A stretch of 64,000 bases of DNA. Origin: G965218495 sp965218495 (lineage in GTDB: Bacteria; Bacteroidota; Rhodothermia; Rhodothermales; Bin80). The stretch is from positions 248,001 through 312,000 of the forward strand of contig OZ244626.1 in the NCBI GenBank assembly GCA_965218495.1, in the 5' to 3' direction. The notes below the pieces were generated by a model that saw only the letters and a program-made list of their open reading frames with translations, was not told the DNA's origin and did no database searches. Below, piece by piece: positions 25,766-33,641 of the stretch. The translations under genes were made by a program, and so were the position numbers. Each line of letters begins with the position of its first letter. The stretch's first letter is position 1.

Positions 25766-26062
25766 ATGAAGCGCAAGCCGTTAAACAGCAGCCAAATTGA
25801 GTCGGCGCTTGAAGAGCTCCCGGGCTGGGCATTCAGCGATGACAGGCTTAGCAAAGCCTTCCGGTTTGGCAACTACCGCGAGACCATCAGCTTCGTGATT
25901 CGCATAGCCTTTGAGGCGGAGGCGGCCGATCATCATCCCACACTGGTGGTAGGCTACAATCAGCTCTCTGTCACAACCTGCACGCACGATGCGGGCAACA
26001 AGGTTACGGCGATGGATGTGGCGCTTGCGGCGTCCATCGAGGCATGCACTATCAAGGTATAG
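25766..26062 (+). CDS. Pterin-4a-carbinolamine dehydratase (PCD/DCoH)
   Basis: 98 aa, the full length of this small family. Signature LPGWAFSDDRLSKAFRFGNYRETISFVIRIAFEAEAADHHPTLVVGYNQLSVTTCTHDAGNKVTAMDVALA, with the catalytic HHP and the distal D residues in place. Classic members recycle tetrahydrobiopterin; in bacteria without aromatic hydroxylases they may serve molybdopterin or other pterins. It lies 8 bases after nhaD and 14 bases before nuoN, inside the complex I transcript, where its role is not obvious. Confidence 0.93.
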   Translation: MKRKPLNSSQIESALEELPGWAFSDDRLSKAFRFGNYRETISFVIRIAFEAEAADHHPTLVVGYNQLSVTTCTHDAGNKVTAMDVALAASIEACTIKV

Positions 26063-26076
26063 ATCAAGCCGCATCC

Positions 26077-27573
26077 ATGGAACTGGGCGGAGCCTACGAC
26101 AGCATCCTGTTTGACCTGGCCGGGGGATTCTCACTGATTCTGCTCTTGGTCGCCGGCATCATATGCATCGTCTGGGACATCTACCAGAATGACGATCCGG
26201 TGCTGCCAGCCGTTGCTGCGATGGCGTGCGTGGTGGCGATAGGGTGGGAGGTGCGCAACCTTGATGCTGGGGGCACCACAGCGTTTTACCGCCTGATACG
26301 TGCGTACGGGCTCGCCTCGTTCGTCAACATCACGATTCTGCTTAGCGCTTTGGCTACGGTGATCTTGAGCGTGCCATATCTGAAGCGCATTAAGCGCGGA
26401 TATGGTGAGGTCTATGCGCTCATACTGTTTGCCACCGCGGGCGCGGTGATGCTGGGCAACGCGAACAGCCTGGTGACGGTGTTTGTAGGTCTGGAAACCA
26501 TGTCCATTTCATTGTACATCTTGGCAGGCTTGGTCCACAACGACGAAGGAGGTATCGAGAGCGCGCTTAAGTACTTTCTGCTTGGCGCTTTTTCTACAGG
26601 TTTTTTTCTGTACGGCATCGCGCTGCTCTTCGGGGCAACGGGGACGATGTACCTGCCGGAGCTCGCCGCGGGCTATGCCGCGCGCGGGAGCCTGACGCTT
26701 CTGTTCTGGGCGGGCGTCGCTCTCTTCCTGGTTGGGTTTTTGTTCAAGGTCAGTGCAGTGCCATTCCACATGTGGACACCCGATGTCTACCAGGGGGCGC
26801 CTACTCCGCTGACAGGGTACATGTCGACGGCGTCTAAGGCAGCGGCCTTTGCTGCGCTGGTTCTGGTGCTCTACTATGGCCTTGCGGACATGCCCGTAGC
26901 CGAGTGGCAAACAGCGCTGGCTTTGGTGGCGCTGGTGACGATGGTAATGGGTAACCTTCTGGCCCTGGTGCAGAACAATGTCAAACGTATGCTTGCGTAT
27001 TCGTCAATTGCACACGCCGGCTACGTGCTTGTGGCGCTTGCGGCTGGTACCAGTGAGGGATATGCCGGCGCGGTGTACTATCTGCTCATTTACTCGGTCA
27101 TGAATATTGGGGCCTTTGGGGTGATGGCGTTGCTCGAGTGGGATGGCAAGGAAGGGCGTTTGCAGACGATTGACTCGCTTTCGGGCATTGGCTTTCGCAA
27201 GCCCATTCTTGGCGTAACCATGGGCATTTTTATGTTCAGCCTAATTGGATTCCCGCCCTTTGGGGGTTTCTTCGGCAAGGTCGCAGTCTTTACGCCCGCA
27301 ATACAAGCCGGCTATACGTGGCTGGCGATCGTTGGCGTGCTCGCCAGCGCGCTATCCGGGTATTACTATCTGCGTGTACTTTACGTATTCTGGATGCGAC
27401 CCAGTGAAGGGGTAGCGCCCAGTATGCGCGATCGTGCCTTTCCAGTAACGATACCTTCGGCGAGCGTGCTGGTCACGTGCGCGCTGGTGCTGATAGTTAT
27501 CGGATTCGTGCCATTCGTGCGCGACTTAACGCTTGGCTATTTTGGCGTATTCGCACTAGCTACAGTGCCGTAG
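26077..27573 (+). CDS. nuoN: NADH-quinone oxidoreductase subunit N
   Basis: 498 aa from ATG 26077 (an ATG at 26044 would overlap the pcd gene and adds no conserved sequence). Third antiporter-like pump subunit: the conserved glutamate in VFVGLETMSISLYILAGL, KVSAVPFHMWTPDVYQGAPTPLTGYMSTASKAAAF and the lysine in NNVKRMLAYSSIAHAGYVLV. About 14 membrane helices. Last gene of the complex I cluster; 135 bases without a clear terminator follow before the next gene. Confidence 0.96.
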   Translation: MELGGAYDSILFDLAGGFSLILLLVAGIICIVWDIYQNDDPVLPAVAAMACVVAIGWEVRNLDAGGTTAFYRLIRAYGLASFVNITILLSALATVILSVPYLKRIKRGYGEVYALILFATAGAVMLGNANSLVTVFVGLETMSISLYILAGLVHNDEGGIESALKYFLLGAFSTGFFLYGIALLFGATGTMYLPELAAGYAARGSLTLLFWAGVALFLVGFLFKVSAVPFHMWTPDVYQGAPTPLTGYMSTASKAAAFAALVLVLYYGLADMPVAEWQTALALVALVTMVMGNLLALVQNNVKRMLAYSSIAHAGYVLVALAAGTSEGYAGAVYYLLIYSVMNIGAFGVMALLEWDGKEGRLQTIDSLSGIGFRKPILGVTMGIFMFSLIGFPPFGGFFGKVAVFTPAIQAGYTWLAIVGVLASALSGYYYLRVLYVFWMRPSEGVAPSMRDRAFPVTIPSASVLVTCALVLIVIGFVPFVRDLTLGYFGVFALATVP

Positions 27574-27708
27574 CCAGCTTGCCGCGTGCGAATTGGCTGC
27601 AGGCCTGATGATTTCATAGTCTGAGCGGCCCGTATCTTTCGAGACGGCAACGCGTACACACAGTCCAACATTCAGCAAGTTAGGCCGCGTCATGGCGGTG
27701 CCTGCTCT

Positions 27709-28131
27709 ATGCCGGTGGAAGCTCTGGTCAAAGAATTGATTCCGCACGCACCGAATTTGGGCGTGTACGTACATCCGCACATTCCGGACAAGCTTCTGCG
27801 CAATGCAATTGAGGACTATGCGCCCGAGATGGCCGCGCAGAAAGTAATGGCACTCCTGGATCTCACCTTCTTGAAGAACGCGAAGGACGGGGCGCTACTT
27901 GGAGCTGATCGGATGGTGTTTCAGAATACCGATCTTGCGGCTCCGCAGATGGTCCAGTACCGCGACATCGTAGGCGTAGAGAAAAAGCGCAAGATATTTA
28001 GCTGCAAGCTGCATCTGGATGTCAATAGTGGGCGCGCGACATTCAGGGTCACGATCGACTTTGCAGGCAAAGAGAAGGCCATCGGCTATTTTCATAAATT
28101 CTTTCAGGAAGCCATGCTCGCCTCAGACTAA
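27709..28131 (+). CDS. Uncharacterised 140-aa protein, possible PH-like domain
   Basis: No signal peptide or membrane helix. The second half has a regular strand pattern: MALLDLTFLKNAKDGALLGADRMVFQN, MVQYRDIVGVE, LDVNSGRATFRVTIDF, then a closing amphipathic helix (AIGYFHKFFQEAM). A run of strands with 'KDG-L-lgaDr-vf-n' followed by 'i-y-dI' and a final helix is what bacterial PH-like domains look like, but this is inference by pattern. The first 50 residues are helical. Alone between nuoN and sod. Confidence 0.7.
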   Translation: MPVEALVKELIPHAPNLGVYVHPHIPDKLLRNAIEDYAPEMAAQKVMALLDLTFLKNAKDGALLGADRMVFQNTDLAAPQMVQYRDIVGVEKKRKIFSCKLHLDVNSGRATFRVTIDFAGKEKAIGYFHKFFQEAMLASD

Positions 28132-28275
28132 GGAAGGCGAGGATCCCAAGGGTGCCTGCGCTTGTTCTGGCCGGCTGCACTACTAGGATCGCGGGGCCAT
28201 TGTGCTCTACCTGGAAACCAACTAGAGCTCTTCACAGTTAAGCGTCCCTATTTCACCAAATTGACCCATATCACG

Positions 28276-28917
28276 ATGGCTTTTGAACTGCCGGACCTTC
28301 CGTACGCCTATGACGCACTCGAGCCCTACATTGATGCGCGAACTATGGAAATCCACCATACGAAGCATCACCAGGGCTACACGAACAAGCTCAACGCTGC
28401 TCTAAAGGGAACGGAGCAGGAAGGTGCGGCCAGCGGAATTGCCACTATCCTGCACAGCGCCAGCCAAGCGGCACAAAGTAACGGTACGGTAGTCCCGGCC
28501 GGGCTGCGCAATAACGGGGGCGGCTTTGCCAACCACTGCCTTTTCTGGAACGTTATGGGGGCGGGCTGCGGCGGGGATCCCATCGGAGACCTTGCGACCG
28601 CCATCAAGAAGGACTTCGGATCTGTGGACAAGTTTCGTGCCCTGTTTAGCAACGCTGCTGCAACCCAGTTTGGCAGCGGCTGGGCATGGCTGGTCTACGA
28701 CCCGGTTGGCGCAAGACTTGAGGCCTATTCCACGGCAAATCAAGACAGCCCGTATATGGGTGGCCATGTACCGTTGCTTGGGCTCGACGTTTGGGAGCAC
28801 GCCTACTATCTGAATTATCAGAACCGTCGGCCGGACTATATCAAGGCATTCTGGAATGTGGTGAATTGGGCGGCGGTGGCAGACAACTTCGCTGCGGCGC
28901 CAGACGTCAGGTTCTGA
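28276..28917 (+). CDS. sodA: Superoxide dismutase, manganese type
   Basis: 213 aa; ATG 28276 starts the standard N-terminus (FELPDLPYAYDALEPYIDA). All metal ligands are present: His in HHTKHHQGY, His in FANHCLFWN, and Asp/His in LDVWEHAYYLNYQNRRPDYI. Type-deciding positions favour manganese: a Gly three residues before the NH of FANH, where iron enzymes have Gln, and the STANQDSP motif, whose Gln marks Mn enzymes. Converts superoxide to peroxide and oxygen in the cytoplasm. It stands alone with a 144-base upstream region; the phosphopantetheinyl transferase follows 41 bases later. Confidence 0.95.
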   Translation: MAFELPDLPYAYDALEPYIDARTMEIHHTKHHQGYTNKLNAALKGTEQEGAASGIATILHSASQAAQSNGTVVPAGLRNNGGGFANHCLFWNVMGAGCGGDPIGDLATAIKKDFGSVDKFRALFSNAAATQFGSGWAWLVYDPVGARLEAYSTANQDSPYMGGHVPLLGLDVWEHAYYLNYQNRRPDYIKAFWNVVNWAAVADNFAAAPDVRF

Positions 28918-28958
28918 ATCTGCCCGGTAGCGTTAGTTCTCTGTCCCAGGTAGTCGGT

Positions 28959-29582
28959 ATGGAATTGCCGCCGGACATCGATATCCGGTGGGCCGAGGTA
29001 GTCGAAGGGTCGGAAGTGTCGCAGCTGTCTCTCTTGTCGGCTGCAGAGCGCATGCGGTTTCAAGGGATTCGGCACCCTCGAACGCGGCAGCACTTCCTGC
29101 TGGGGCGTGTGGCACTTCGTTCGCTACTGGCCGAGCGGCTCTCGATGCAAGCGGCAGCGGTACCTCTGGTCGTAGCGCCCGATGGCGGCGTTGATGTGGC
29201 TACCAGTCCTGTACGCGTGAGCATTGCTCATTCTGGCCAGCGCGCGGTGGCCGTCGCTGCGCTGCGCACGATCGGTGTTGATCTGGAGCACATCCGGCCG
29301 AGATCGGAGGACGTGTCAGACTTCATACTCCATGCATCTGAGCGTTGCGATTACGAAGCACTAACGCTGGACCCGACGCGCCGCCTCATCCTGTATTGGA
29401 CGCTAAAAGAGGCGGTGCTCAAAGCGTTGCGTGCCGGCCTCAGGCGTTCGCCCAAGACTATCCGTCTGGCTATCAACGTATCGTATGGCTCTGGCTTGGC
29501 CTTCCTGGACGACCGGGCACCTTTCGAACTGCGCTTTCAGGAGCACGATGGGTTCTACGTGTCGGTGGCGTATGAGCGGTAG
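28959..29582 (+). CDS. 4'-phosphopantetheinyl transferase, Sfp type
   Basis: Moves the phosphopantetheine arm from CoA to carrier proteins. 207 aa from ATG 28959; longer open frame upstream overlaps sod. Family motifs: RVSIAHSGQRAVAVAA, the Mg-binding pair in IGVDLEHIRP, and WTLKEAVLKALRAGL. The N-terminal half has FLLGRVALRSLLAERL. No polyketide or peptide synthetase is in the window, so the carrier could be the fatty-acid ACP or a gene elsewhere. It ends 114 bases before the convergent end of the Vgb gene. Confidence 0.9.
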   Translation: MELPPDIDIRWAEVVEGSEVSQLSLLSAAERMRFQGIRHPRTRQHFLLGRVALRSLLAERLSMQAAAVPLVVAPDGGVDVATSPVRVSIAHSGQRAVAVAALRTIGVDLEHIRPRSEDVSDFILHASERCDYEALTLDPTRRLILYWTLKEAVLKALRAGLRRSPKTIRLAINVSYGSGLAFLDDRAPFELRFQEHDGFYVSVAYER

Positions 29583-29696
29583 CTAGTTGGTGATGGCGTC
29601 TATCGTCAACGCGAGCTACCTTGCAAACGCGGGCGCCTTGCGGCTCGACTGCAGAGTTGTAAAGGCCAATAGTGTGGCGGATCCAATAGCTGCCAG

Positions 29697-30064
29697 TCAG
29701 TTGACCAGATCCTTGATAGTGACACGACCTACCCGGTTGGAACTGCTCTGGTGAATGAGCAACTCGCCGTTGCGGGTTACCCAGACGTGTCGGATGATAC
29801 CCACACCCGAAGGGATAGCCCAGCTTTGAAACGTCTCTGTCTCGGGGTCGAACCGCACTAGCGCGTCAGGACGCATGCCCGACTCATTGTACCAGATTTT
29901 GTCGTTTATGACCGCCAGTGCATAAGGGTGCGAACGGGGTCCGCTCGGCGACTCCCACTCCTTGATCTCACCCGTGGCGGGGTTGAGCCGCCCAAGGCGC
30001 CCCATAGTCGAGTTGACAAACCACACCATTCCGTCGCTTGAGATGCCCAAGCGTCGCACGCGGC
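29697..30064 (-). pseudogene. C-terminal fragment of Vgb lyase gene, cut off by IS256-type element
   Basis: Reads RRLGISSDGMVWFVNSTMGRLGRLNPATGEIKEWESPSG and on to IKDLVN, the last blades of the virginiamycin B lyase-like propeller whose N-terminal part lies at 32730-33641. The right edge (30057-30064) is one copy of the 8-bp target duplication. Counting the duplication once, the two parts join in frame (304 plus 120 codons). This fragment now has no start of its own; reading further upstream enters the element. Confidence 0.92.
30057..30064. repeat. Target-site duplication, left copy
   Basis: CACGCGGC, identical to 32730-32737, flanks the IS256-type element. Eight bases is a usual duplication length for this family. 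Confidence 0.93.
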
Positions 30065-30088
30065 GGGATCGCACAAATTCAAGTTGGG
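30065..30088 (+). repeat. Left terminal inverted repeat of IS256-type element
   Basis: Starts GGGATCGCAC and ends AAGTTGGG. It matches the reverse complement of 32706-32729 at 20 of 24 positions. Confidence 0.9.
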
Positions 30089-30144
30089 AATTGGAGAGTT
30101 GCTGTGGAGGTGGACCCTGGTCTCCACCATTCCTTTCCAACCAT

Positions 30145-31113
30145 ATGAACCCCTCACAGCCTGTCTTGGGGAGGGCTGAGGCGCCTGCAGACGCCCAGAT
30201 CAATCCCTCCGGTGACTCGCGGCGGCTTCTGATGAAGCTCTGCACGCACATACTGCAACAATTGACCACCGACTGGCCCATTCCGGCAGCGCATCAGCAG
30301 CCGGTGCCACCGCCCGTAGTGATCAAGGCCTCTGCTGCGGCCCAGGACACAAAGCCGGACTCGGCGCAGTTGAATGAAGCGTGGCAGCTGTTGCATTCGC
30401 GCAGTCTGCAAGACGACCCGATCGTTGCGATCTGGCTGCGCGGGCTGTGCCCACGCGGCGTTAACATCGTTCTTGGAGCGGGTCTGACCATCACGGGCTA
30501 TCGCCGCATACTTGGCCTGGTAGCGTGCTACCCTGAAAACGTCTCTGCTCTTACGTCCTTTGTGCAGTCGCTGTCCGATCGTGGTCTTTCGGCCGCCTCC
30601 GGGCTGCTCTGTGTGCTGCCCAGCAGTACGGGACTGCAATCGGCGGTGCGCCAGGTGTTCGGCCCCAGGGTCGCTATACAGCGCTGTCTCAATACGCTGT
30701 TGGATCAAGTCACCTGTGGTCTTCCGGAAGACCTTGTTCCTGTGTGTCGCAATCGCCTCCGCCAGGCATGGAATGGGTTCGATGCCCGGGAAGCTGAACG
30801 CGCACTCACCCGTATTCACCAGGACTTGACGCGCGTCAATCGGTCCGCAGCGAAGGTTCTATGGGAGGGCCTGGAGCAATCTCTGACGATTCAACGCACG
30901 GGCATGCTGCTCAAGCTCGACAGGGGGCTGCGCGTGATGCGCTTCATGGATGCCATCGGTCGCAGGTTGCAGGCCCCGGCCAGCGCCGTTTTCCAGCAAC
31001 GCGAACAGATGGCACTGGCGCTGTTGGAACACGAGGCTCAGCTGCGCCGTGTGGCCCATGCGGCCTATCTGCCACAACTTCGTGAGACTCTCATCAACCT
31101 CAACGCCGTATGA
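30145..31113 (+). CDS. Catalytically dead IS256 transposase homologue
   Basis: 322 aa from ATG 30145. Residues 1-85 are a distinct N-terminal part with a Pro-rich linker. From about residue 97 it aligns without gaps to the catalytic core of the transposase just downstream: LRGLCPRGVNIVLGAGLT against LDGKYLAGVQMIVAMGIT, VFGPRVAIQRC against VFGDAVVFQRC, LWEGLEQSLTIQR against LEEGLEDTLTLHR. All three catalytic acids are replaced (LLDGK to WLRGL, VDGS to LPSS, NIIE to FMDA) and the HK after QRC is gone. Its stop overlaps the transposase start by ATGA, so translation is coupled. It may be a regulator, inhibitor or structural partner of transposition; that role is inference. Confidence 0.85.
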   Translation: MNPSQPVLGRAEAPADAQINPSGDSRRLLMKLCTHILQQLTTDWPIPAAHQQPVPPPVVIKASAAAQDTKPDSAQLNEAWQLLHSRSLQDDPIVAIWLRGLCPRGVNIVLGAGLTITGYRRILGLVACYPENVSALTSFVQSLSDRGLSAASGLLCVLPSSTGLQSAVRQVFGPRVAIQRCLNTLLDQVTCGLPEDLVPVCRNRLRQAWNGFDAREAERALTRIHQDLTRVNRSAAKVLWEGLEQSLTIQRTGMLLKLDRGLRVMRFMDAIGRRLQAPASAVFQQREQMALALLEHEAQLRRVAHAAYLPQLRETLINLNAV

Positions 31114-32426
31114 TGACCCATACCCCTATGCTGGATCAATCACTCATCGAGGACCTTCACGGGCTTGCGCAGAGGAATTTCATCGGCCTGGCCAGCTGCC
31201 TTGGATATCTCGATGATCTTCTTACCAAGATGGCCACATGGGTCATGGAAGCCGAAGCCCGCTTCATTTGCGGCGCACGTGGGAAGCACCGTAAGACCGG
31301 CTTTCAGCGCTGGGGGACGAATCCGGGTTCCATCCGCGTCGGTTTGGAGCGCATTGCGGTCCGCGTTCCGCGCGTACGGAATGTACGAACCCGAAAGGAG
31401 CGTCCTCTGCAAACGTACCGCCTCTTGCGCAAGCGTGGGCTTATGGACCGGGAAAGCGTGACCAGGGGGTTGCTGTGTGGACTCTCGCGGCGCAATTACA
31501 GGCAGGCGGCCCAGGTCTTCACCGATAGTATGGGGTTGAGTGCCAGCAGCATAGGCAACGTCTTCGTTACGCAGACGGCAGCGCTACTGAAGGAATTCGA
31601 GACGCGCCGATTCGATCAGCACACCTTTGCGGTGCTCCTGCTTGATGGCAAGTATTTGGCTGGTGTGCAGATGATCGTAGCGATGGGCATCACGACCGAG
31701 GGCGAGAAGGTCGTCCTGGGCTTTGCGGAAAGTCGTACCGAGAACAGTGCGCAGGTGCAGTCGCTGTTGCAGGATTTGTTGCGTCGGGGCTTCACCCATA
31801 CCGACAAGCTGTTGGTACAGGTGGACGGCAGCCGCGGGCTTCGCAAGGGGATCAGTGCGGTGTTTGGGGATGCGGTCGTATTCCAGCGCTGCCAATGGCA
31901 CAAGCGTACCAATGTGACGCGTCACATCAAGAGCGAGCCAGCGGCCACGCAAATGAAGCGTCGGCTTCAGGCGGCATGGGAACTGCCCACGTACAAGGAG
32001 GCACGGGCGGCGCTTGTGTCGCTGCATGGAGCGCTGCAGCGATCGTGTCCGAAGGCCGCGCGCAGTCTGGAGGAGGGTTTGGAGGATACGCTGACGCTTC
32101 ACCGGTTGGGGGTGCGGAACCAGGCTGTCAGAGACAGTCTGAAGACGACGAACATCATCGAGAACCTCAACAGCATTATAGCGAACCGATCACGGAACGT
32201 GAAGCGCTGGGGATCATCGGGGATGCGTCAGCGCTGGTGCGGAGCGATATTCATGCAGTACGAGTCGAATCTGAAGCCGATACGCCGGGAGGACATGAAG
32301 GAGCTGACCCAGGCGTTGACCACCTCCGGGGGTCGAGGGGCTAGTGGGGATTCGGTCTGCCAGCCCCAAAGGACTGCAAAGGCAACACCTGGCGCTCAAT
32401 GCCCGCGCGCAGTAGTGCGCTGCTGA
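31110..32426 (+). CDS. IS256-family (mutator-type) transposase
   Basis: 438 aa. Catalytic triad is visible: Asp in VLLLDGKYLAGVQ, Asp in LVQVDGSRGLRKGI, Glu in TTNIIENLNSIIANRSRNVKRW. The C-x2-H motif FQRCQWHKRTNV between the last two is intact, as is the N-terminal RVPRVRN segment. It cuts and joins DNA at the element ends. The final 35 residues (from GGRGASGD) are a low-complexity tail. Translation starts at ATG 31110 inside the stop of the upstream homologue; a second ATG follows at once at 31113. Confidence 0.96.
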   Translation: MMTHTPMLDQSLIEDLHGLAQRNFIGLASCLGYLDDLLTKMATWVMEAEARFICGARGKHRKTGFQRWGTNPGSIRVGLERIAVRVPRVRNVRTRKERPLQTYRLLRKRGLMDRESVTRGLLCGLSRRNYRQAAQVFTDSMGLSASSIGNVFVTQTAALLKEFETRRFDQHTFAVLLLDGKYLAGVQMIVAMGITTEGEKVVLGFAESRTENSAQVQSLLQDLLRRGFTHTDKLLVQVDGSRGLRKGISAVFGDAVVFQRCQWHKRTNVTRHIKSEPAATQMKRRLQAAWELPTYKEARAALVSLHGALQRSCPKAARSLEEGLEDTLTLHRLGVRNQAVRDSLKTTNIIENLNSIIANRSRNVKRWGSSGMRQRWCGAIFMQYESNLKPIRREDMKELTQALTTSGGRGASGDSVCQPQRTAKATPGAQCPRAVVRC

Positions 32427-32705
32427 CGCTGGCATAAGCAAAACCCGCAGCTGTCCGGACGCTCTGAGGCGCTGCACCCTGCCAAGATCGCCGCTTACGC
32501 GTGCAATCAGAGGATTCCTGCGGGATTTCGTGCCCGAGAAGTCACTCCACGAGCCTGCCTGCGCCCGAAAATCCGCGTGTGAGCACGCAATTGGGCCCAT
32601 ATAAGCTTGCACCGTCCCATTTGCACCCACACACTCGGCCCGTAGCGCCATCTATTGCCAAAAGATATCTACTTTGAGGGCCCATCTCGGCAGAAGCTGC
32701 CGAAA

Positions 32706-32729
32706 CCCAACTTAAAAATGTGCAATCCC
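32706..32729 (-). repeat. Right terminal inverted repeat of IS256-type element
   Basis: Read on the minus strand it begins GGGATTGCAC and ends AAGTTGGG, pairing with 30065-30088 at 20 of 24 positions. Confidence 0.9.
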
Positions 32730-32737
32730 CACGCGGC
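32730..32737. repeat. Target-site duplication, right copy
   Basis: CACGCGGC, the second copy of the 8 bases duplicated by the IS256-type element. Confidence 0.93.
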
Positions 32738-33641
32738 TACCAGGATCAGGGAGGGTATAGTAACGAACTTCCATGGATTCGGGGTTGAGCGCGCCCAGCT
32801 TGTTGGTGCCATTGTAGGCTACCCAAATCGTTTCGTCCTGGGCCACCACGATGCCATACGGACGCTGCTCCGTATCAACCTCGGTGAGTTCGCCGGTGCT
32901 CGGGTCCAGTCGGCCCAGCATGCCAGCCCGCTGCGAGGAAAAATATAGCTTTCCGTTGGGGTGCCAGGTCATCGTATGCGGATCGCCCGCTTCAGTCTTG
33001 TATTCGGTTATCTCCCCTGTTGCTGGGTCAAGTTTGCCAATGGTTCCGTTGCTGTTGCCCGTGTACCAGATGTGCCCCTGCTCATCTGGCACGATGCTGT
33101 GCGGCTTGGCGGATGGCGGAAGCGGAAATTCCTCCATCTCACCGGTTACAGGGTCCAGGCGGCCGACCAGGCTGGCCCACATTCCGGTCCACCAGATCGA
33201 TCCGTCCGGTGCCTCAATAGGGTCTCGAGAGCGCTGCCCAAGTGTCGGCACCATCCATTCTTCAAACTGTATCTCCACGGGGCCGTCGATGAGGTTAGGC
33301 CTGCGCTCCTTCTGCTCCGGAAAATGTTCGGCCAAATAGTCCGCAATTGCGTTAGCCTCGGCTTCTGACAGTTGTACCATGGAAGCCGACACGGCTTTCC
33401 ATGCTTCCAGAGTGTTGTAGCCGGCCGATCGGTTTATAGTGCGGGCCGTATGGCAGCTTGTGCAGTAGCCCTCTACAAGCGCTTTGGCAGGTCCGTCTGG
33501 GAGCGTAGCGGTGCCGCCGCGCTCCTGAGCCTGCGCGGCCTGGTAGCAGCAGACAAGCATGGCAAAGACAAGTAGGGTGCGAATAGTGAAGTCCTCGTGT
33601 TGGCGCATTGGGCGGCGATAGGGGAGCTTTGGTGGCCTCAT
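32730..33641 (-). pseudogene. Cytochrome c-Vgb lyase fusion gene, N-terminal part, interrupted
   Basis: Exported protein broken after 304 codons by the IS256-type element. A signal peptide (LLVFAMLVCCYQAAQAQ) is followed by a small cytochrome c domain with haem motif CTSCH at residues 60-64 and a likely Met ligand in ASMVQLSE, then the virginiamycin B lyase-like propeller (repeated DGSIWWTG, GRLDPVTGE, GHIWYTGNSNGTIGKLDPATGE). ATG 33641 overlaps the DUF5916 stop as ATGA; ATG 33608 is an alternative. In the present state it reads five residues into the element and stops at 32712. A truncated product of about 309 aa could still be exported. The intact protein would have been 423 aa. Confidence 0.93.

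Larger units (their letters stand above)
30065..32729 (+). mobile_element. IS256-family insertion sequence with two transposase-like genes
   Basis: 2665 bp, bounded by 24-bp imperfect inverted repeats (30065-30088 and 32706-32729; 20 of 24 positions match, outer bases GGGAT) and an 8-bp direct duplication CACGCGGC. It carries an intact IS256-type DDE transposase and, upstream and overlapping by ATGA, a second homologue without catalytic residues. Usual IS256 elements are about 1.3-1.5 kb with one gene, so this one is about twice the normal size. It interrupts a Vgb lyase gene. The intact ends, clean duplication and open frames point to a recent and possibly active copy. Confidence 0.93.

Noticed and set aside
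27574..27620. Possible terminator after nuoN
   Set aside because: Only a 5-bp stem (AGCCA/TGGCT) with a long loop and no T-run.
29962..30144. N-terminal extension of the IS256-linked dead homologue
   Set aside because: The open frame begins outside the element, in the antisense of the Vgb gene. A gene carried by the element must start inside it, so ATG 30145 was used.
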